Shown: in pieces, positions 35,422 to 48,235 of the stretch
Layout: each line of letters begins with the position of its first letter
Position numbering within the stretch: the first letter of the stretch is position 1
NCBI RefSeq assembly: GCF_018320785.1
Contig: NC_054867.1
Span: forward strand, 30,631,855 to 30,695,854
Length of the DNA: 64,000 nt
Origin: Cheilinus undulatus
Lineage: Eukaryota > Chordata > Actinopteri > Labriformes > Labridae
Direction of reading: 5' to 3'
Notes under the pieces: model-generated
Told to the model about the DNA's origin: nothing
Seen by the model: only the letters and a program-made list of their open reading frames with translations
Database searches by the model: none
Made by a program: the position numbers and the translations under genes

Positions 35422-38400
35422 TCACAGGTCTGGTGCTAACCAGTTCAGGAACTTCATTGCGAGCTCAAATCCTAGAAAACAAGCCTGAAAAAAGAAACAC
35501 AGTTATTTAGTTTATGTGCAGCACAGACTGGGTGTATGATTTATCCCAGCTACATAAAGATTTACTGTGATCCGTTCCTTTTATACCCATGAAGTATTTT
35601 ATAGACCCCGCAATTATGGAGGACTATGGATTAATCTGAAATGTAACAGTGGAAGTTAACCATCTAATTTTTTTTATTTCCCTTAAAGACCACAGTCATT
35701 CATTTTCTGTAAAATATGTAATTTTTTTTCATTTACCTGTGCTATCCACCTCTTATAACATAAACAGAATAGGTGGACAGATTAGTCCACCTGGTCAGCT
35801 GTACTTAATTTTCCTAACAAAAAAATGGGTGAAGGTTTGTGATCAGAATGACGGGTATGAGTGGAGAAACTCTCATGACAACACTTAACCCCCACCCCCA
35901 AAACACACACACACACACAAAACACCACCACAAAAATACTGACATGCTCGAGGGCCACACAAAAACATTTACTAGTTGTGGATATAAAACATTTACAACT
36001 TTAATTTCTCCAATATTTCACAGTCTACTTCAAACATATTCGAGTTGGAGAAAGGAAATATGGTTAATGTAAACCAAAGCTTTAAAATAAAAATTGCATG
36101 TTGATGGCATAATTTTAAAGTTTGGCCTTAATCTCTAACACATAAATCCTCTTATAATGCCCCAGCCCTACAGGTCAATGACATATCTGAGTATCTAAGT
36201 TTGTTTTAAGTTTTGAAGTTCTACCAAAAAGTCGCTAACAAAGTTTATCGTGCACACCCATTTCTCCTCGAGCTTTTCTACCTGGAAACTGCTTTATGTG
36301 TAAAATGTAAAAGCCTCTAAACACAGTGATAAGAATATCCGAGTGCACTTACTGCGTTTGCAGGGAAAGCTCGAAGCATGACGGCGTTGAAGCCTTTATA
36401 CAGAGAGCCCACGCCTTCCTCCCTGACCAGCTCTCGCAGAACATCCCGGAAACCATTAGGATACTTCCCCTCTGGAGCTGAGAGGGAGACATGTCACAAA
36501 ACTCAGTTACCGATATTGTTTTTTACAAAGCAAAACAGGGCATGTCAGATTTGGCCACATTGTCTGAAGTTCAAAGGAATTTTCATAAAAAGGAAACAGA
36601 TGCTAGATTGCTTTGATTCATGTTTCAGCAGACTGTTTTTAAGTTCGACATAATAGAACATCTTAATGATTGAAACTCTAAAGTCCAAAAAATACTTTTT
36701 ACTGCATTCCTAAGTTATCTATAAAAGACAAATACTTTCCATCAGCAGAAAAATTATAAATGACTTAAGATTGATATTTTATCTTCAACACGTAAAATCT
36801 CTTCTTTCATTTCATCTTCTAAAAGCCTAACTAGGGACAGGAGATGGAAACTAGCAATAGCTATAATCTCTAGATGTGAAACATCAGTTACTTTTTGTTT
36901 GTAACAGGCTCAAGTTTTACTATGTAATTTGCATTGTCCCTATCAAATAAACTTTATAAATAAATAAACAAACCTGTCTGGAAACGAGACTTGAGCACGT
37001 CAGCTGGAATTGCAACTGCCCAGTTGAAGATTCCGGCCATCCCTCCTGCAAACAGCACGCTGGGAACACTGAGCTCGTTGTGGCTGCGGGGAAAAGACAA
37101 CAGGTTCAACTGCTGAGAACTTTTAACTAAACACCGAATGGTTGTAAATACTGCAAGGTTAAAAACAAATATCCACCTTTTTCCTGGAGGTGTGAGAAGA
37201 TTCTTCAACCACTCATATGACGTGAAGTACATTCCACTGGCTGGAACATCTGATGCACAAAAAAACAAAAAGATTCAAAAGTTTTATTCAGATGATCAAT
37301 AACTAAATAGATAAATATTAAAGCATCAACCTAAACATGAAGAACTTTACCTCTTCTGACAAAGACATGATGTGTTTAATGAAATCTTAAAGTACAGCAG
37401 TTTATCCAGTTAGGTGATAAATATGAGCACAAGATTATCTTTGAAATGAACAAGCATGGTAACAGAGACACCTTACAGAGGGGAAAAATAACAAAAAACT
37501 TTATGGAGATGTATCTCAGAGCAGAGAAAACACCACAGTTACAGAACTGAAATTGTTTAATACTATAGGAAACTAGCACCAACTATCCATTCAGACCAGA
37601 GCAGACTGATACAGCTCCAAAGCACCTTAATAATGGTTCTGAATTTTTAACTCCATCTGGACTTTTCCTCATAAAAACAGATGTAAAATACTCATTTCCA
37701 TTCTACTGTTATCTACTGTCATCTTTGAACCTGGTGTAGCTTTGGTCCAGTTGAATTTTCCTGCGAATATCTCCCAGCTACAGTCATCTAGAGGCCTCTG
37801 CTTCACAATACAAATTCAGACGGGAAAAAACTATTTTGTTTTTTGTTGTATTACTCAGGACCAGAAGCACCTACAGTGAATCAGAGTTTGGGAAGAGACT
37901 TTGGAGTGTACCTTTTTGTGCTTTTACTCCAAATGGTTTAAACGCGGCATTCAACGTAATTTGGGTATACCTGGGTTCAGCTCATTTCACCTGGAATTCA
38001 AAGGGCTTTTAAAGATGGTGAAGGAATGGCAACGGAAAACTGAAAATGTTGTGAAGCACCTTGAGGTGCAGTGGGTAATATTTAGCCTTGTAGCATTTGG
38101 CAGAACAAACTTGGTAAAAATGAAACATAATATTTACAATTAAGTCTATCTAAATTAGTGTTTTATCACCTGAATACAAAAAAAATGTTATTTTCTTTAA
38201 ATCAATAAGCCAGAATAAGTCATTTATTCATACATAGGGAGGGCCCCTCCACAGACTCAGCAATCTTGTTTTTTTGTATTTTGCATGTTTCAATGGTACC
38301 ACAGAAGAAACCAAATAACACATACACATTTTTTTTTTAATTCCACTGGTAGCCACAGTTATCACCAGAGAAATAAGCATCACATTCTAGGATTGACAGT

Positions 38401-39310
38401 TAGATTTCATATTCCTAATTTTACACACTACACTTTTAAAGAAAACAGGTGATGAAACATCTCATAGTTGGTAAGGTAAACCGGGAACAGATTAATAGCA
38501 TGATTGGGTGTAAAAGAGCACTGTAGAGTGGCTAAGTCTATCTGAAGTAAATGTTAAGAGGCGTTCACCCCACTGTGAAAGACTGTTGTAAAAAATACAA
38601 ACAATTCATGGCAAAAACAGTTTCTCAATGTCATTTGCAAAGAATCTGTTGATTCTATTGTCTTCAGGACAAGGTACCGTTAAGAGATTCAAAAAATCTG
38701 CAGAGATCTCCTGACACAAGGGATAAGTGAATTGTCCTGTTTGTGATATTTTCAGTTAACAATAAGGGTGTTTTATCAACTTTTACACCACATCTAACTT
38801 TATGGGAAATTGTATATGTTTGTGAAAGATCATTACATTGTGTTCATTCATTATAGCAGAGGTCATTCAGTTCACTTGGGTTGAACTGATTATAATAGCA
38901 ATTGAGTAATGATTAATCATTACATTATTACAACAATGATGGGCTTCTGATGCTACAAGCTGCTAATGTAGCTTCTTACATCATCTCCTAATCTGAGTAG
39001 GACTATCACAAAGGAATCTGAAAAGTTCACTTCTTTTCTTGCCCCACACACCTGGCTTTCTTACCTTCTAAATCTTCAGCCCAAAATAATACTTTTTACT
39101 TCAAATAATTTTCAATACCACATAATTAAACAATACAGACTTTGTTAATAATAATGAACAACAGTACTGGAAATTTTTGAACTTTAAAAACTAAATGTAT
39201 TTTCACAAGTGCATGGGAGAGGAATGAGTCATTCAAATACTGCAAGCATTTTAAATACTAGTCATCTTTCTTAACTGAAATGCTGCAAATGTACTGGTAA
39301 ACTTTAGATG

Positions 39311-39341
<31 letters not shown>

Positions 39342-42300
39342 AGATCACCTAGTATTCAATAGTTAAAAATAAAGAATGATCAGTTATGAGATGCTGGTAT
39401 TAACACAGGTGTCTTTATAGTTTGATTGTGAAAAGCTTAACATTCTGGTATCATGACAACCCAAGCCCAAACAACTGCTGACTCAAGTGACATCATCCAA
39501 GTCAAATAATAAATGTTTATGTGACCTCTTCTGGAGCCACTATAAACCTATCGTTTAATTTATACAGTGTATTTTTTCTGCCTCTAACAGCTGGAAGTGT
39601 TTTACCCCAGGGTGAACGCTCATATTGTTTAAATAGAGTGAGTAAGACTGAAAGTAAACAGTACCCTTGTTTGTCCACAGGAGAGAAAAACTACATGTTA
39701 GGCTTCAGAGTTTAAGTCCTTTTTCTCACTGCATGCTCACATTAATTTTCAACACACAGTTAATTTGAGACTTAAGAGTAACTTGTGTTGCTGCTGGTGC
39801 TCATGCCATAGAGGAGAAAAGACTCACCTCTCATAAGAGTCAGAGCGGTGCCTTTGTAGATCCCTCTAATCCCAGACTCTCTGTACAGCTGTTTGACACA
39901 GTCCATGGGCCCTGCATACTTCACCTCTCCTGATGCTGCCTGGATCTACATGCAATTGAAAACATGATTTTAAAACTACTTTTCTGTACAGAACCTCTCC
40001 AGAATATGTAGCAGCTGGATCCTGATCAAACACCTGCTCTGCTTTAGACAATAATTAAATCATGTTTATCTGTATGTAAACTCTGACCTGTAGGAGACAT
40101 TTGATGCGCTCTCCAGGAGCCATGATGGCTGTGGTAAACACTCCAGACAACATTCCTGCAGCAAACAGCTGCGGATACCTAAAGGAGATAATGTGCTTGC
40201 TTATTACCAGCTAGAGAGTGTTAATATGATGATAATACGTGGCAGAGCTTCACCTACGTCAGAATATCATCAGGAGTTTTTTGTTGGAGTTTCTTTCCCA
40301 ATCCAAATCCAAAGAAACACACAGCAAACATGGGAGTGACTCCGATGATGGGTGCTGCCATGCCTTTATAGAGCCCCTTCACACCCTGTGAAGAAGAGGA
40401 TGGAGAGAAAGATATCAGTAGACCTGTCATGAAACATTTCATGTAAGATATGCCAGACTAAAGGCAGTATGCATCCTTACCTCTCTGGCTAAAGTCTTTT
40501 TAAAACAATCAATGGTTCCAGCATACAGAAGGCTCTCTCCAGGTTTGGGTTTGGGTTGAGTCTGTAAACGCACCTGCAAGAAAAGGAGAATGCAATTCAT
40601 TTTTACATCACATAGGGGACAAATCTAGCATTACATTGTTGTTAAAGTGAAAAAATGATTCAAAAGATATTGAATAGTAGGTAGGAAAAACAGTTATAAC
40701 ACATTGTAGAAATAATGGATTAACTTTACAGTCAAACAGTGATTAAAAGCAGTATTTACAGAGTAAATATTAGACTCACATTTGCCTGATTGCCTGAAAC
40801 TTTACTCACATGAATGGTAACCCCATATCTTGTCTGCTTGCTATGTAAATAAACTGTTTGCAAACCATTACTGCTTCAACAGCTTTGTACAGTAAGAACA
40901 TGCTTTAGCTGTGCTCCCAAATGAGTCACTCGGGTTGGAAATTAACTGATCACATTTACTCAAATTACTGTTAGTAGTATGTTTCGTGTAGCTTCACTAC
41001 CGTTTAAAAAGCATCAAGTACTGAGTAAAATTAAGCACTTTTAGCCAAAATGAGCAGGTCAAAGCTTTACACGAAAACAGCCAGTTGTTTGGTTTCAATA
41101 ACAATTGACTGTCAGTAGCACATTAACAGAGAATGATAACATATTACATCCAAAAACAGCTATTGCAGTTTACTTTAAGTCACACCTCATAATAAACATC
41201 CTGGTTAGAGATTCATATTCTGTTGTTGTTACTGCACTTAGTAAGTAGTCTCCTTAGGTAAGTTTTAACCAGAATAACTGTACTTTGACTTGAGTACGAT
41301 AGTCTTGTACATCTTCCATCTAAGTGACATAAACAATGACTGTGCCTTGTAAATACACTTAAATTATTAATGATAATAGTTTTAGGGGTCATATTTACTG
41401 AAATCAAAAGCTATTTCAATCAAAAACATCTTAACAGGCCAAGTTACATGTAAACATAGGAGCCCTTCTTTGATATCACCTTCACAATTCTTGCATCCAT
41501 TGAACTTCTGAGTTTTTGGAGAATTTCTGCTTGAATTTCTTTGCAAGATGTCAGAATATCCTCCCAGAGCTGCTGTTTTGATGTGAACTGCCTCCCACCC
41601 TCATAGATCTTTAGCTTGAGGATGCTCCAGAGGTTCTCAACAGGGTTGAGGTCAGGGGACGATGGGGCTACACCATGAGTTTCTCTCCTTTTATGCCCAT
41701 AGCAGCCAATGACACAGAGGTATTCTTTGCAGCATGAGATGGTGCGTTGTCATGCATGAAGATAATTTTGCTACAGAATGCATGGCTCTACTTTTTGTAC
41801 CATGGAAGAAAGTGGTCAGTCAGAAACTCTATATACTTTGCCAAGGTCATTTTCACACCTTTAGGGACCCTAAAGAGGCCTACCCAATACATGACTCCTT
41901 TGCTGATGTCAAAGCCTTGGTGGGACATGGTGGCTATCCACCAACCATCCACTACTCCTCCATCTGGACCATCCAGGGTTGCAAGGCACTTGAGGCTTTT
42001 CAGCAGCAGAGAGATTCTTTATCTTTCCCATATTGCTGAAACCTGTGGCCTGCTTAATAATGTTGAATGTCCTTCTTAAGTAGTTTTCCTTTAATTGGGT
42101 TCACCTGGCAAACTAATTATCACAGGTGTCTGAGACTGATTTCAGTGATCCAAAGAGCCCTGAGACACAATACCATCCATGAGTTTAACTGAAAAACAAA
42201 AAACTGAATGTTTATGACACTAAAATCCAATTTGCATAATAATTAGGAACACGGTGTAGTCAAACTACACTTTTAAAAGTGTTAGATATTTTACAACATG

Positions 42301-43502
42301 ACAGAGCAGAAGTAACTCTTGAGTATCTGTGGTAAGGTGGATTCTCTGGCAGAAACAAAGCTGAGTGAACCCTGTAGCAAGGCAGTTCAAAATGATGAAG
42401 TCTTTGAACTATGTGTCCTTTAGGCACCTTAAAATCACAGGCGAAGTCTAACTCAGTGGATAACTTCACTCATGGTGCCAGTCTGTCTCAAATTAAAAAA
42501 TCCCCCAGAAATATGACCAAACAACTAAACACATCACCCACACATTCCCACAGATTTGACATTGCAGTGGGCTTAAGCTTCGATCAATTAACTCTTTGCA
42601 GACTTCAACTAACACTGGTGGATCAATGCTGTCAAAAAACCCCAACACTGGAGACAATTTCACTCAGAATGCTGTTAAAATTAGACTTTGGGAGCTAGAG
42701 TCAACTTAGAAATGTTTAATCCAGAGATATCAACTCTACAGTTCTTGCGGTGAGTATCATCCGTTTTGGGATGCAATGTGTAATCTTTCTCTTGCTATGT
42801 GATCCTGTTTAGTCAACAGAGGTGGAAAAAATACAAGAGTATTACACAAGAAAAAGTAGATACTCTGGTTAAAACTAACTTACATAAAAGAACTGGTTTA
42901 AAAATGTATACATAAACTACTTAATTACAGTGATTCAAGTAAATGTAATTAGTTACTTTCAAACCCTGGATGGTATAGACGTAGCAAGCCACTTTTCTGA
43001 CACAAAAGTGACGAAATTTGTTTGAGAAATTCCATAAAAAACATTTCTAAACTGCTAACTGTGCATGTTTATTATAAGCACTGATATTCTATCTAAATGG
43101 CTGGTCGCACAGCTCAGCTCCATTCATGCGTCTGTTCCAATAGCTGTAGGTGTAATATAGTTATCAGGTGAGGGAGGCCATTACACCTGCTCTGAGCTGA
43201 GTCATATATCCCTCTGTATGTGGGTCAAAGGGCTGCAGCAGGCTGAGCTGATAGTCTCTGCACCAACATGAACATTTACACTGAGTTTTAACAGTTTACA
43301 CTTGCACATATCTGATTCTGACATATGTTTTTGTCCCCCACTGTCTCCCAACGTGACACACAGTGTTTAGGACAGACACACAAAGCGTAATAATCACTTT
43401 AATCGTGTCCAGAGGATGTCCAGCGAAGACGAGGCAAACCCCTCCAAACCCCCCGGCGAAGAAGTTCTTCAGCGGGCTGATCGGCTGCGGTTGTTTGGAC
43501 AT
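35422..43502 (-). CDS. slc25a20: Mitochondrial carnitine/acylcarnitine carrier, complete
   Basis: Nine coding exons on the minus strand, in order: 43502-43398, 40573-40481, 40385-40258, 40178-40088, 39945-39828, 37249-37177, 37083-36974, 36477-36353, 35484-35422. The sum is 906 nt, 301 aa, the same length as human CAC. Three mitochondrial-carrier repeats each keep the PX[DE]XX[KR] signature: HPLDTIKV (about aa 29-36), [11 protein letters not shown] (about 128-138) and [12 protein letters not shown] (about 228-239). The start [21 protein letters not shown] and the end [18 protein letters not shown] match the family. The protein exchanges acylcarnitine for free carnitine across the inner mitochondrial membrane for beta-oxidation. 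The start ATG has AAA upstream and matches the usual N-terminus; an in-frame upstream ATG exists at 43632-43634 but would add non-conserved residues. The neighbour prkar2a is also next to SLC25A20 in human 3p21.31. Confidence 0.97.
37250..39827 (-). other. slc25a20: slc25a20 intron 5
   Basis: 2.6 kb, AT-rich, with a (GT)n microsatellite at about 39311-39340. No gene recognised. Its short open frames lack family features. Confidence 0.6.
39311..39340. repeat. (GT)n microsatellite
   Basis: About fifteen uninterrupted GT units within slc25a20 intron 5. Confidence 0.95.
41440..42255 (-). mobile_element. Degenerate Tc1/mariner-superfamily transposon in slc25a20 intron 1
   Basis: Read on the minus strand, the sequence encodes pieces of an IS630/Tc1/mariner transposase. 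[20 protein letters not shown] (about 41765-41700) has the second catalytic Asp. [20 protein letters not shown] (about 41665-41605) has the conserved DLNPVENLW block with the catalytic Glu. The C-terminal stretch is [15 protein letters not shown] (near 41505-41460). The 5' leader (42255-42050) is present, but most of the N-terminal DNA-binding part is missing and the frame is interrupted, for example between the HDNAPSH and DLNP blocks. The outer ends are approximate: right end near 42250 (AATTATTAGGAAC on the complement side), left near 41440. Confidence 0.75.
42253..42745 (+). repeat. Dispersed repeat family, copy A
   Basis: Matches the complement of 44030-44560 through several blocks: GTCAAACTACACTTTTAAAA, GAGCAGAAGTAACTCT with ATCTGTGG, CACTCATGGTGC, and CAACTAACACTGGTGGAT with CCAACACTGGAGACAATTTC. 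No coding content. It begins directly where the Tc1/mariner remnant ends. Family not identified. Confidence 0.65.
42819..42970. repeat. AGTAC-rich fish repeat, fragment
   Basis: Begins CAGAGGTGGAAAAAATAC and ends AGTTACTTTCAAACCCTGG. The wording is that of a very common teleost repeat with GTGGAAA ends and AAGTACTTTTACT interior. Related fragments lie at about 40918-41315, 43808-43965 and 44733-44889 (the last ends in the complement, CCACCTCTG). It is probably a non-autonomous DNA element, but target duplications were not found. Confidence 0.5.
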
Positions 43503-44029
43503 TTTTACTTTCGGCTCTGCAGGAAGAAACATTGAGAGAGAAAGAGAAGAGCGACTGAATGAAGACGTCACCGGAAATAAATTCACAAACACCGAGTACA
43601 GAATAAAAAAAATAAACAATGTATTACACCTCACCTGGGCGGCTGTGGCTCTGTGAAGTGTTTGTGTGCTGCTGTCACTGCTGTCAGGTGGCTGGACCTT
43701 TTACCCACTTATTTACCCGGACACATTAGGACGGCACACAGCTCCACTCTGGTACGTCGTCGTTTTGGGTCCGAGAGGAAACTTTGTAGCTTTTTGGAAA
43801 ACAAAACAGAAGGGGTGGAAAGTAACCAATAAAATTTACTCAGATTACTGTAATTTAATATTTTAGTACGTGTTCTTTTTTGAGTACATTTTGTTATCAG
43901 TACTTTTACACAAGTTTTAACCAGAGTTACTAAACAGAGTACTCTTGTGTTTTTTCCATGTCTCTTGACTACTACACAGTAGCACATAATGAGAGAATGA
44001 TTCCACATCACACCCCAAAAAATTGAATG

Positions 44030-44640
44030 TTAATATCTCAGTGTTGAAAATTTCAGAGCTGATTGTAACTCCAAAACTCTAAGTTTAACTCCACTCTGAG
44101 TGAAATGGCCTTCAGTGTTGGAGTAGACAGAGTTCATCCACCAGTGTTAGTTCAACACTCACTGCAATTCCAACTCTGGGCAGTGAATGGGCAGAGTTCC
44201 CCATCATGACCTTTAGTAGAGTATAGGGATGTGTTAGTAGGGTTTTGGATGTTACCTATTGTACAGTCGTCCCTGGTGGTATTCTTTTGCCTATGTTTTT
44301 GGTGGATTGTTGTTGTTTTTTTAGTACACATTTGCACCATGAGTGGAGGTGCCACAGAGTAAGGGTTGCTGTCTGTCACTTTAGCTGTTTCTAGATTATA
44401 CATGCATATTCTTAATCAGTATTCATTGCCTTGCTATGAGGTTGATTCTCTGTTTTTGTTCTTGTTGGAGGAGACCCACAGATTTTTAAGAGTTACTGCA
44501 GCTCTGCCATATAGTAAAATATTTAAGTTTCAGTGTAGTTTAACTATACGTTTAACTGTAATAGAGACACTTTTAAAGTGTTGAATTTAACTCTAAATGA
44601 GTTACACTGACACTGAATTTTGTAGTATATTTAACCCTAT
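44030..44640 (-). repeat. Dispersed repeat family, copy B (inverted)
   Basis: Inverted relative of copy A at 42253-42745; see the shared blocks named there. The region beyond 44560 carries AACTCTAAATGAGTTACACTG and may be one terminus. Copies A and B bracket slc25a20 exon 1 and its promoter. Confidence 0.65.
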
Positions 44641-45625
44641 AGTAGTGGTTTGAATCTACCTGAACAACGTGGTTGGAGATTTCTTCTGTTGTTGTTTTTG
44701 ACCAATAAGGAAGGATCATATTTTACTGTCCATCTCAGCAGGGGCTCAGTACTTACACTGAATACTTTTTACTTTAACTTGAGTAGATTAATAGTCCAGT
44801 ACTTTTACTTTCACCTTTGCTTAAGTGCATTTTCACCAGAGTAACTGTACTTTAACTTGAGGACAACTGTGTATTTTATCCACCTCTGCTGTCTATTAAA
44901 TTAAATTCAGGTTTGAGAGACTATGAATTTGATTATCTAATATTGTTGTAAATTCTTTTTGTACTTTAATTTACACAAACACTTCCTATGTGTAACAATA
45001 TTTTGCTTATCTATCACACTAAAATAAAAAAAACAGCTCATACTGCTTGTAAGTCTCAATTTCATGACCTCAGCTATAAAGTAAATGAGTAAATGAGTAA
45101 AAAATTTAAGTAAACTCAGTGTCTCATAACTTAAAAAAAAAAACAAAATAAAACTTAAAGGATAAAATGAGGTAAGAAGGAACCCAAAGTGTTAGAAAGA
45201 AAACATTTAAACATAAAACTTAAAGGTGAGTGTGTAATACATTCCTGTAGCATTTAGCAGAACAAGTTTGACTAAATGGAAAATAATTTTATAAGTAGCC
45301 CTATGCAGAAGAGTGTCGTATCACATGACTATATAAAATTGTTTTATTATTTGTTCCCTTCTGTGGTGCTGTAGAAACATGCAAAACTCCAAGATGGCAG
45401 AGTCCATACAGGGGACTCTTGACATGTATGAATAAAAGGCTTATTCTAAGATAAAATAATTGCAGATAAAAAAAAACATTTGCATATATATCCAGGTGAT
45501 TAAAAACTAGAGAGACCTGCTTAGAAATATTAAGTTCCATTTTAAACAAGTTTGCCTGGCTAAATGCTAAATATTAGGCAGCGACAGGAATACAAATATA
45601 AATTTAAAAAAAGGTAGGAAAACTA

Positions 45626-46561
45626 AACTGCCTGGCCAAAAAAAAAGTGCCACTGAAAAAAGGTCACACACTCTAATATTTCGTTGGACCGCCTTTAGCT
45701 TTGATTACAGCACACATTCGCTGTGGCATTGTTTCGATAAGCTTCTGCAGTGTCACAAGATTTATTTCCATCCAGTGTTGGATTAATTTTTCATCAAGAT
45801 CTTGTATTGATGATGGAAGAGTCTGACCACTGCGCAAAGCCTTCTCCAGCACATCCCAAAGGTTCTCAATGGGGTTAAGGTCTGGACTCTGTGGTAGCCA
45901 ATCCATGTGTAAAATTATTATGTCTCATGCACCCTCAACCACTCTTTCCCAATTTGATCCCGATGAATCCTGGCATTGTCATCTTGGAATATGTCCATGC
46001 CATTAGGGAAGAAAAAATCCATTGATGGAATAACCTGGTCATTCAGTATATTCAGGTAGTCAGCTGACCTCATTCTTCGGGCACATAATCTTGCTGAACC
46101 TAGACCTGAGCAACTGCAGCAACCCCAGATCATGGCACTGCCCCCACAGGTTTGTACAGTAGGCACTAGGCATGATGGGTGCATCACTTCACCTGCCTCT
46201 CTTCTTACCCTGATACGCCCATCACTCTGGAACAGGGTAAATCTGGACTCATCAGACCACATGACCTTCTTCCATTCCTCCAGAGTCCAACCTTTAAGCT
46301 CCCTAGCAAACTGGAGCCTTTTTTGCATGCCAATGATTTGACCCTTCTTAAACAGACTAACATCTTTTCCACGACCACAGGATGTGTCTTTCGACATGGT
46401 TGTTTAAGAAATGAGAAGTTACTCATTGCACCAGCTGGGGTTAAATAACTTGTTGCCAGCTGAAAGATAATCGCCCATGCAGTAATTATCCAATAGGAGG
46501 CTCATACCTATTTGCTTAGTTAAATCCAGGTGGCGACTTTTTTTTTTTTGGCCAGGCAGTG
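45626..46561 (-). mobile_element. Tc1-like transposon with internal deletion
   Basis: Bounded by TA (45624-45625 and 46562-46563) and inverted ends AACTGCCTGGCC(A)n / CACTGCCTGGCC(A)n. Length is 936 bp; autonomous relatives are about 1.6 kb. Minus-strand frames at 46397-45918 and 45906-45673 encode transposase with the first two catalytic Asp residues ([17 protein letters not shown]) and the PQSPDLNPIENLWDVLEKAL block with the Glu. The N-terminus [12 protein letters not shown]...GQIIGM runs straight into [12 protein letters not shown], so the helix-turn-helix DNA-binding region of roughly 100 residues has been deleted in frame. A TAA stop and a small insertion separate the two frames after VHET. 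The copy cannot make active transposase. Confidence 0.9.
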
Positions 46562-46563
46562 TA

Positions 46564-48235
46564 ATATGATAGAGAAAGTGAGAACAGTATGGGAACACTG
46601 AGTAAAACTATCAATTTCAATTAAAGTAATGACAAACTACTCTTACTGCAGTTAGTTCAGTGTCTTGCTTACATTCACAATCAAAAGAGAGAGAAGAATA
46701 TGACATGAAATATCTGTTTAAAAATGTTCTCAAATTCAAGTTTTACTATGTCTTAAACCTCTACATCCTCTCAGAAACCAATCTGACCATTTCCACTGTT
46801 AAAATATAGCTTTATTAGTTCTGTTGGAGCACAGTTGCAGCACTTTTGTAGACAATGTTAATCATAGCAAGAAGAGACACTCACCTCTCTCACACATACT
46901 GTAAACAAATTATCAATGTATGAATATTCAGACATTAACTCAAAATCAAAAACACTTCTTTTGAGTTGTGTCTACCTTCTTAGAAACATGTTTCCAGACG
47001 GAGGAGCCATGCCAGGGACAATAAAAGGTAAGCCAAAGTTTAAAATGGGAAACAACAATAACCACCACACAGTAAGGGAGAAATAAGGAAGTGTGTTGTA
47101 TTTAAACCACAAGGAGATAAAAGAAACGTTCTGCACCCCGCCTTCCTTGAGTTTCAGTAAGAGCATCTGTTGATTAAAGAAACACTTGTAAGTATCTTTT
47201 TTGTATAGTAAATGCAGAAGACTTTGAACTCAAGGAACCTGCAGCTCACATCTGCTAATACTCTGCGTATTACAGCAAGATTACAAGCTTTTATTAAGCC
47301 TTAGTGCAGCACAGTTAAGATTGAAGATGAATGCAGCATATGGACAAAAACCCTCCAGTGTTACAGACATGAATCTGTAAACAGTCATTGAGTTCTGATG
47401 CTTGAGGTGATGCTTGCATATGTAAGTGCAGAGCGATTGCCTTTAAGTGTTTGAAAAGCAGAAGAGAGATGAAAGTACCAGATTGAGTGATTGCAGACAG
47501 AGCTACAGGAAAAACTTGATATGTAGCAGCAATTCATCAGTTAATTATGATAAAAGATGAGTTGTGAGAATGTGCTTTTTTTCCTCCATATTTCACTTGA
47601 TTTTATTCTAACACTAATGAATGATTAGATGAAGGACAAAGGAAATTCAGGTTATTCTATCTATTAAGAAAATAATGCTTTTGGTAACACACAGTAATTT
47701 GGTCCCATTTACAGGGAAGCACATAAAGGTTCAAAGTAATCTCAGAGCAGTTCAACCTATGGCACTAATATCTGTGACTTAACTTAAAACCTGTCCTTTC
47801 ATTCAAAATATTTGAATTTGTCCTATTTTTCTACAAATAAAGTTTCCTTGGTGTTATTTTGTTCAGAAAATGTTTAGTTTTGGTTACTGTTACTTAAAAC
47901 CCATAATACTAAGTACCTACAATACTCCATGCATGATTTTTAACATTATTATTGCTCGGAATTTATTGTTGGGTAACTTATTTTGGCTTTTTAATCCTCA
48001 ATAATGACTAAACTTCACAGCTTTTTGCATTTTTCTCCCTTGTAAAAAATAAACCTCCTACCACAAAAATAGCAAGAATGCTGCAGCCCCAGAAGAGTCC
48101 AACAAAGAATCGAGAAAAACTGGCACAGAAAACAGGGCGTCCAATCAAACCAAAGTTCCTCTTCTTCAAGCTTTATTGTACCTCCCTGCAGTGGACAGGA
48201 GCAGACTACAGTGTGTCAGCTTGATACTGATATGG
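46564..48235. other. nckipsd: Gap before nckipsd 3' end
   Basis: AT-rich with no gene recognised. The nckipsd 3' UTR lies at its right edge: TTTATT at 48172-48177 is AATAAA on the minus strand, about 60 nt after the nckipsd stop. Confidence 0.6.
48172..48177 (-). terminator. nckipsd: nckipsd poly(A) signal
   Basis: AATAAA on the minus strand about 60 nt beyond the stop codon at 48238-48236, which would give a very short 3' UTR. Confidence 0.6.

Noticed and set aside
43632-43634. Upstream in-frame ATG as the slc25a20 start
   Set aside because: It would add about 44 non-conserved residues; the ATG at 43502 gives the family-standard 301 aa protein.
42819-44889. One 2-kb transposon bounded by CAGAGGTGG at 42819 and CCACCTCTG at 44889
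   Set aside because: It would contain slc25a20 exon 1. The interior ends at 42970 and starts at 44733 fit separate short copies better.
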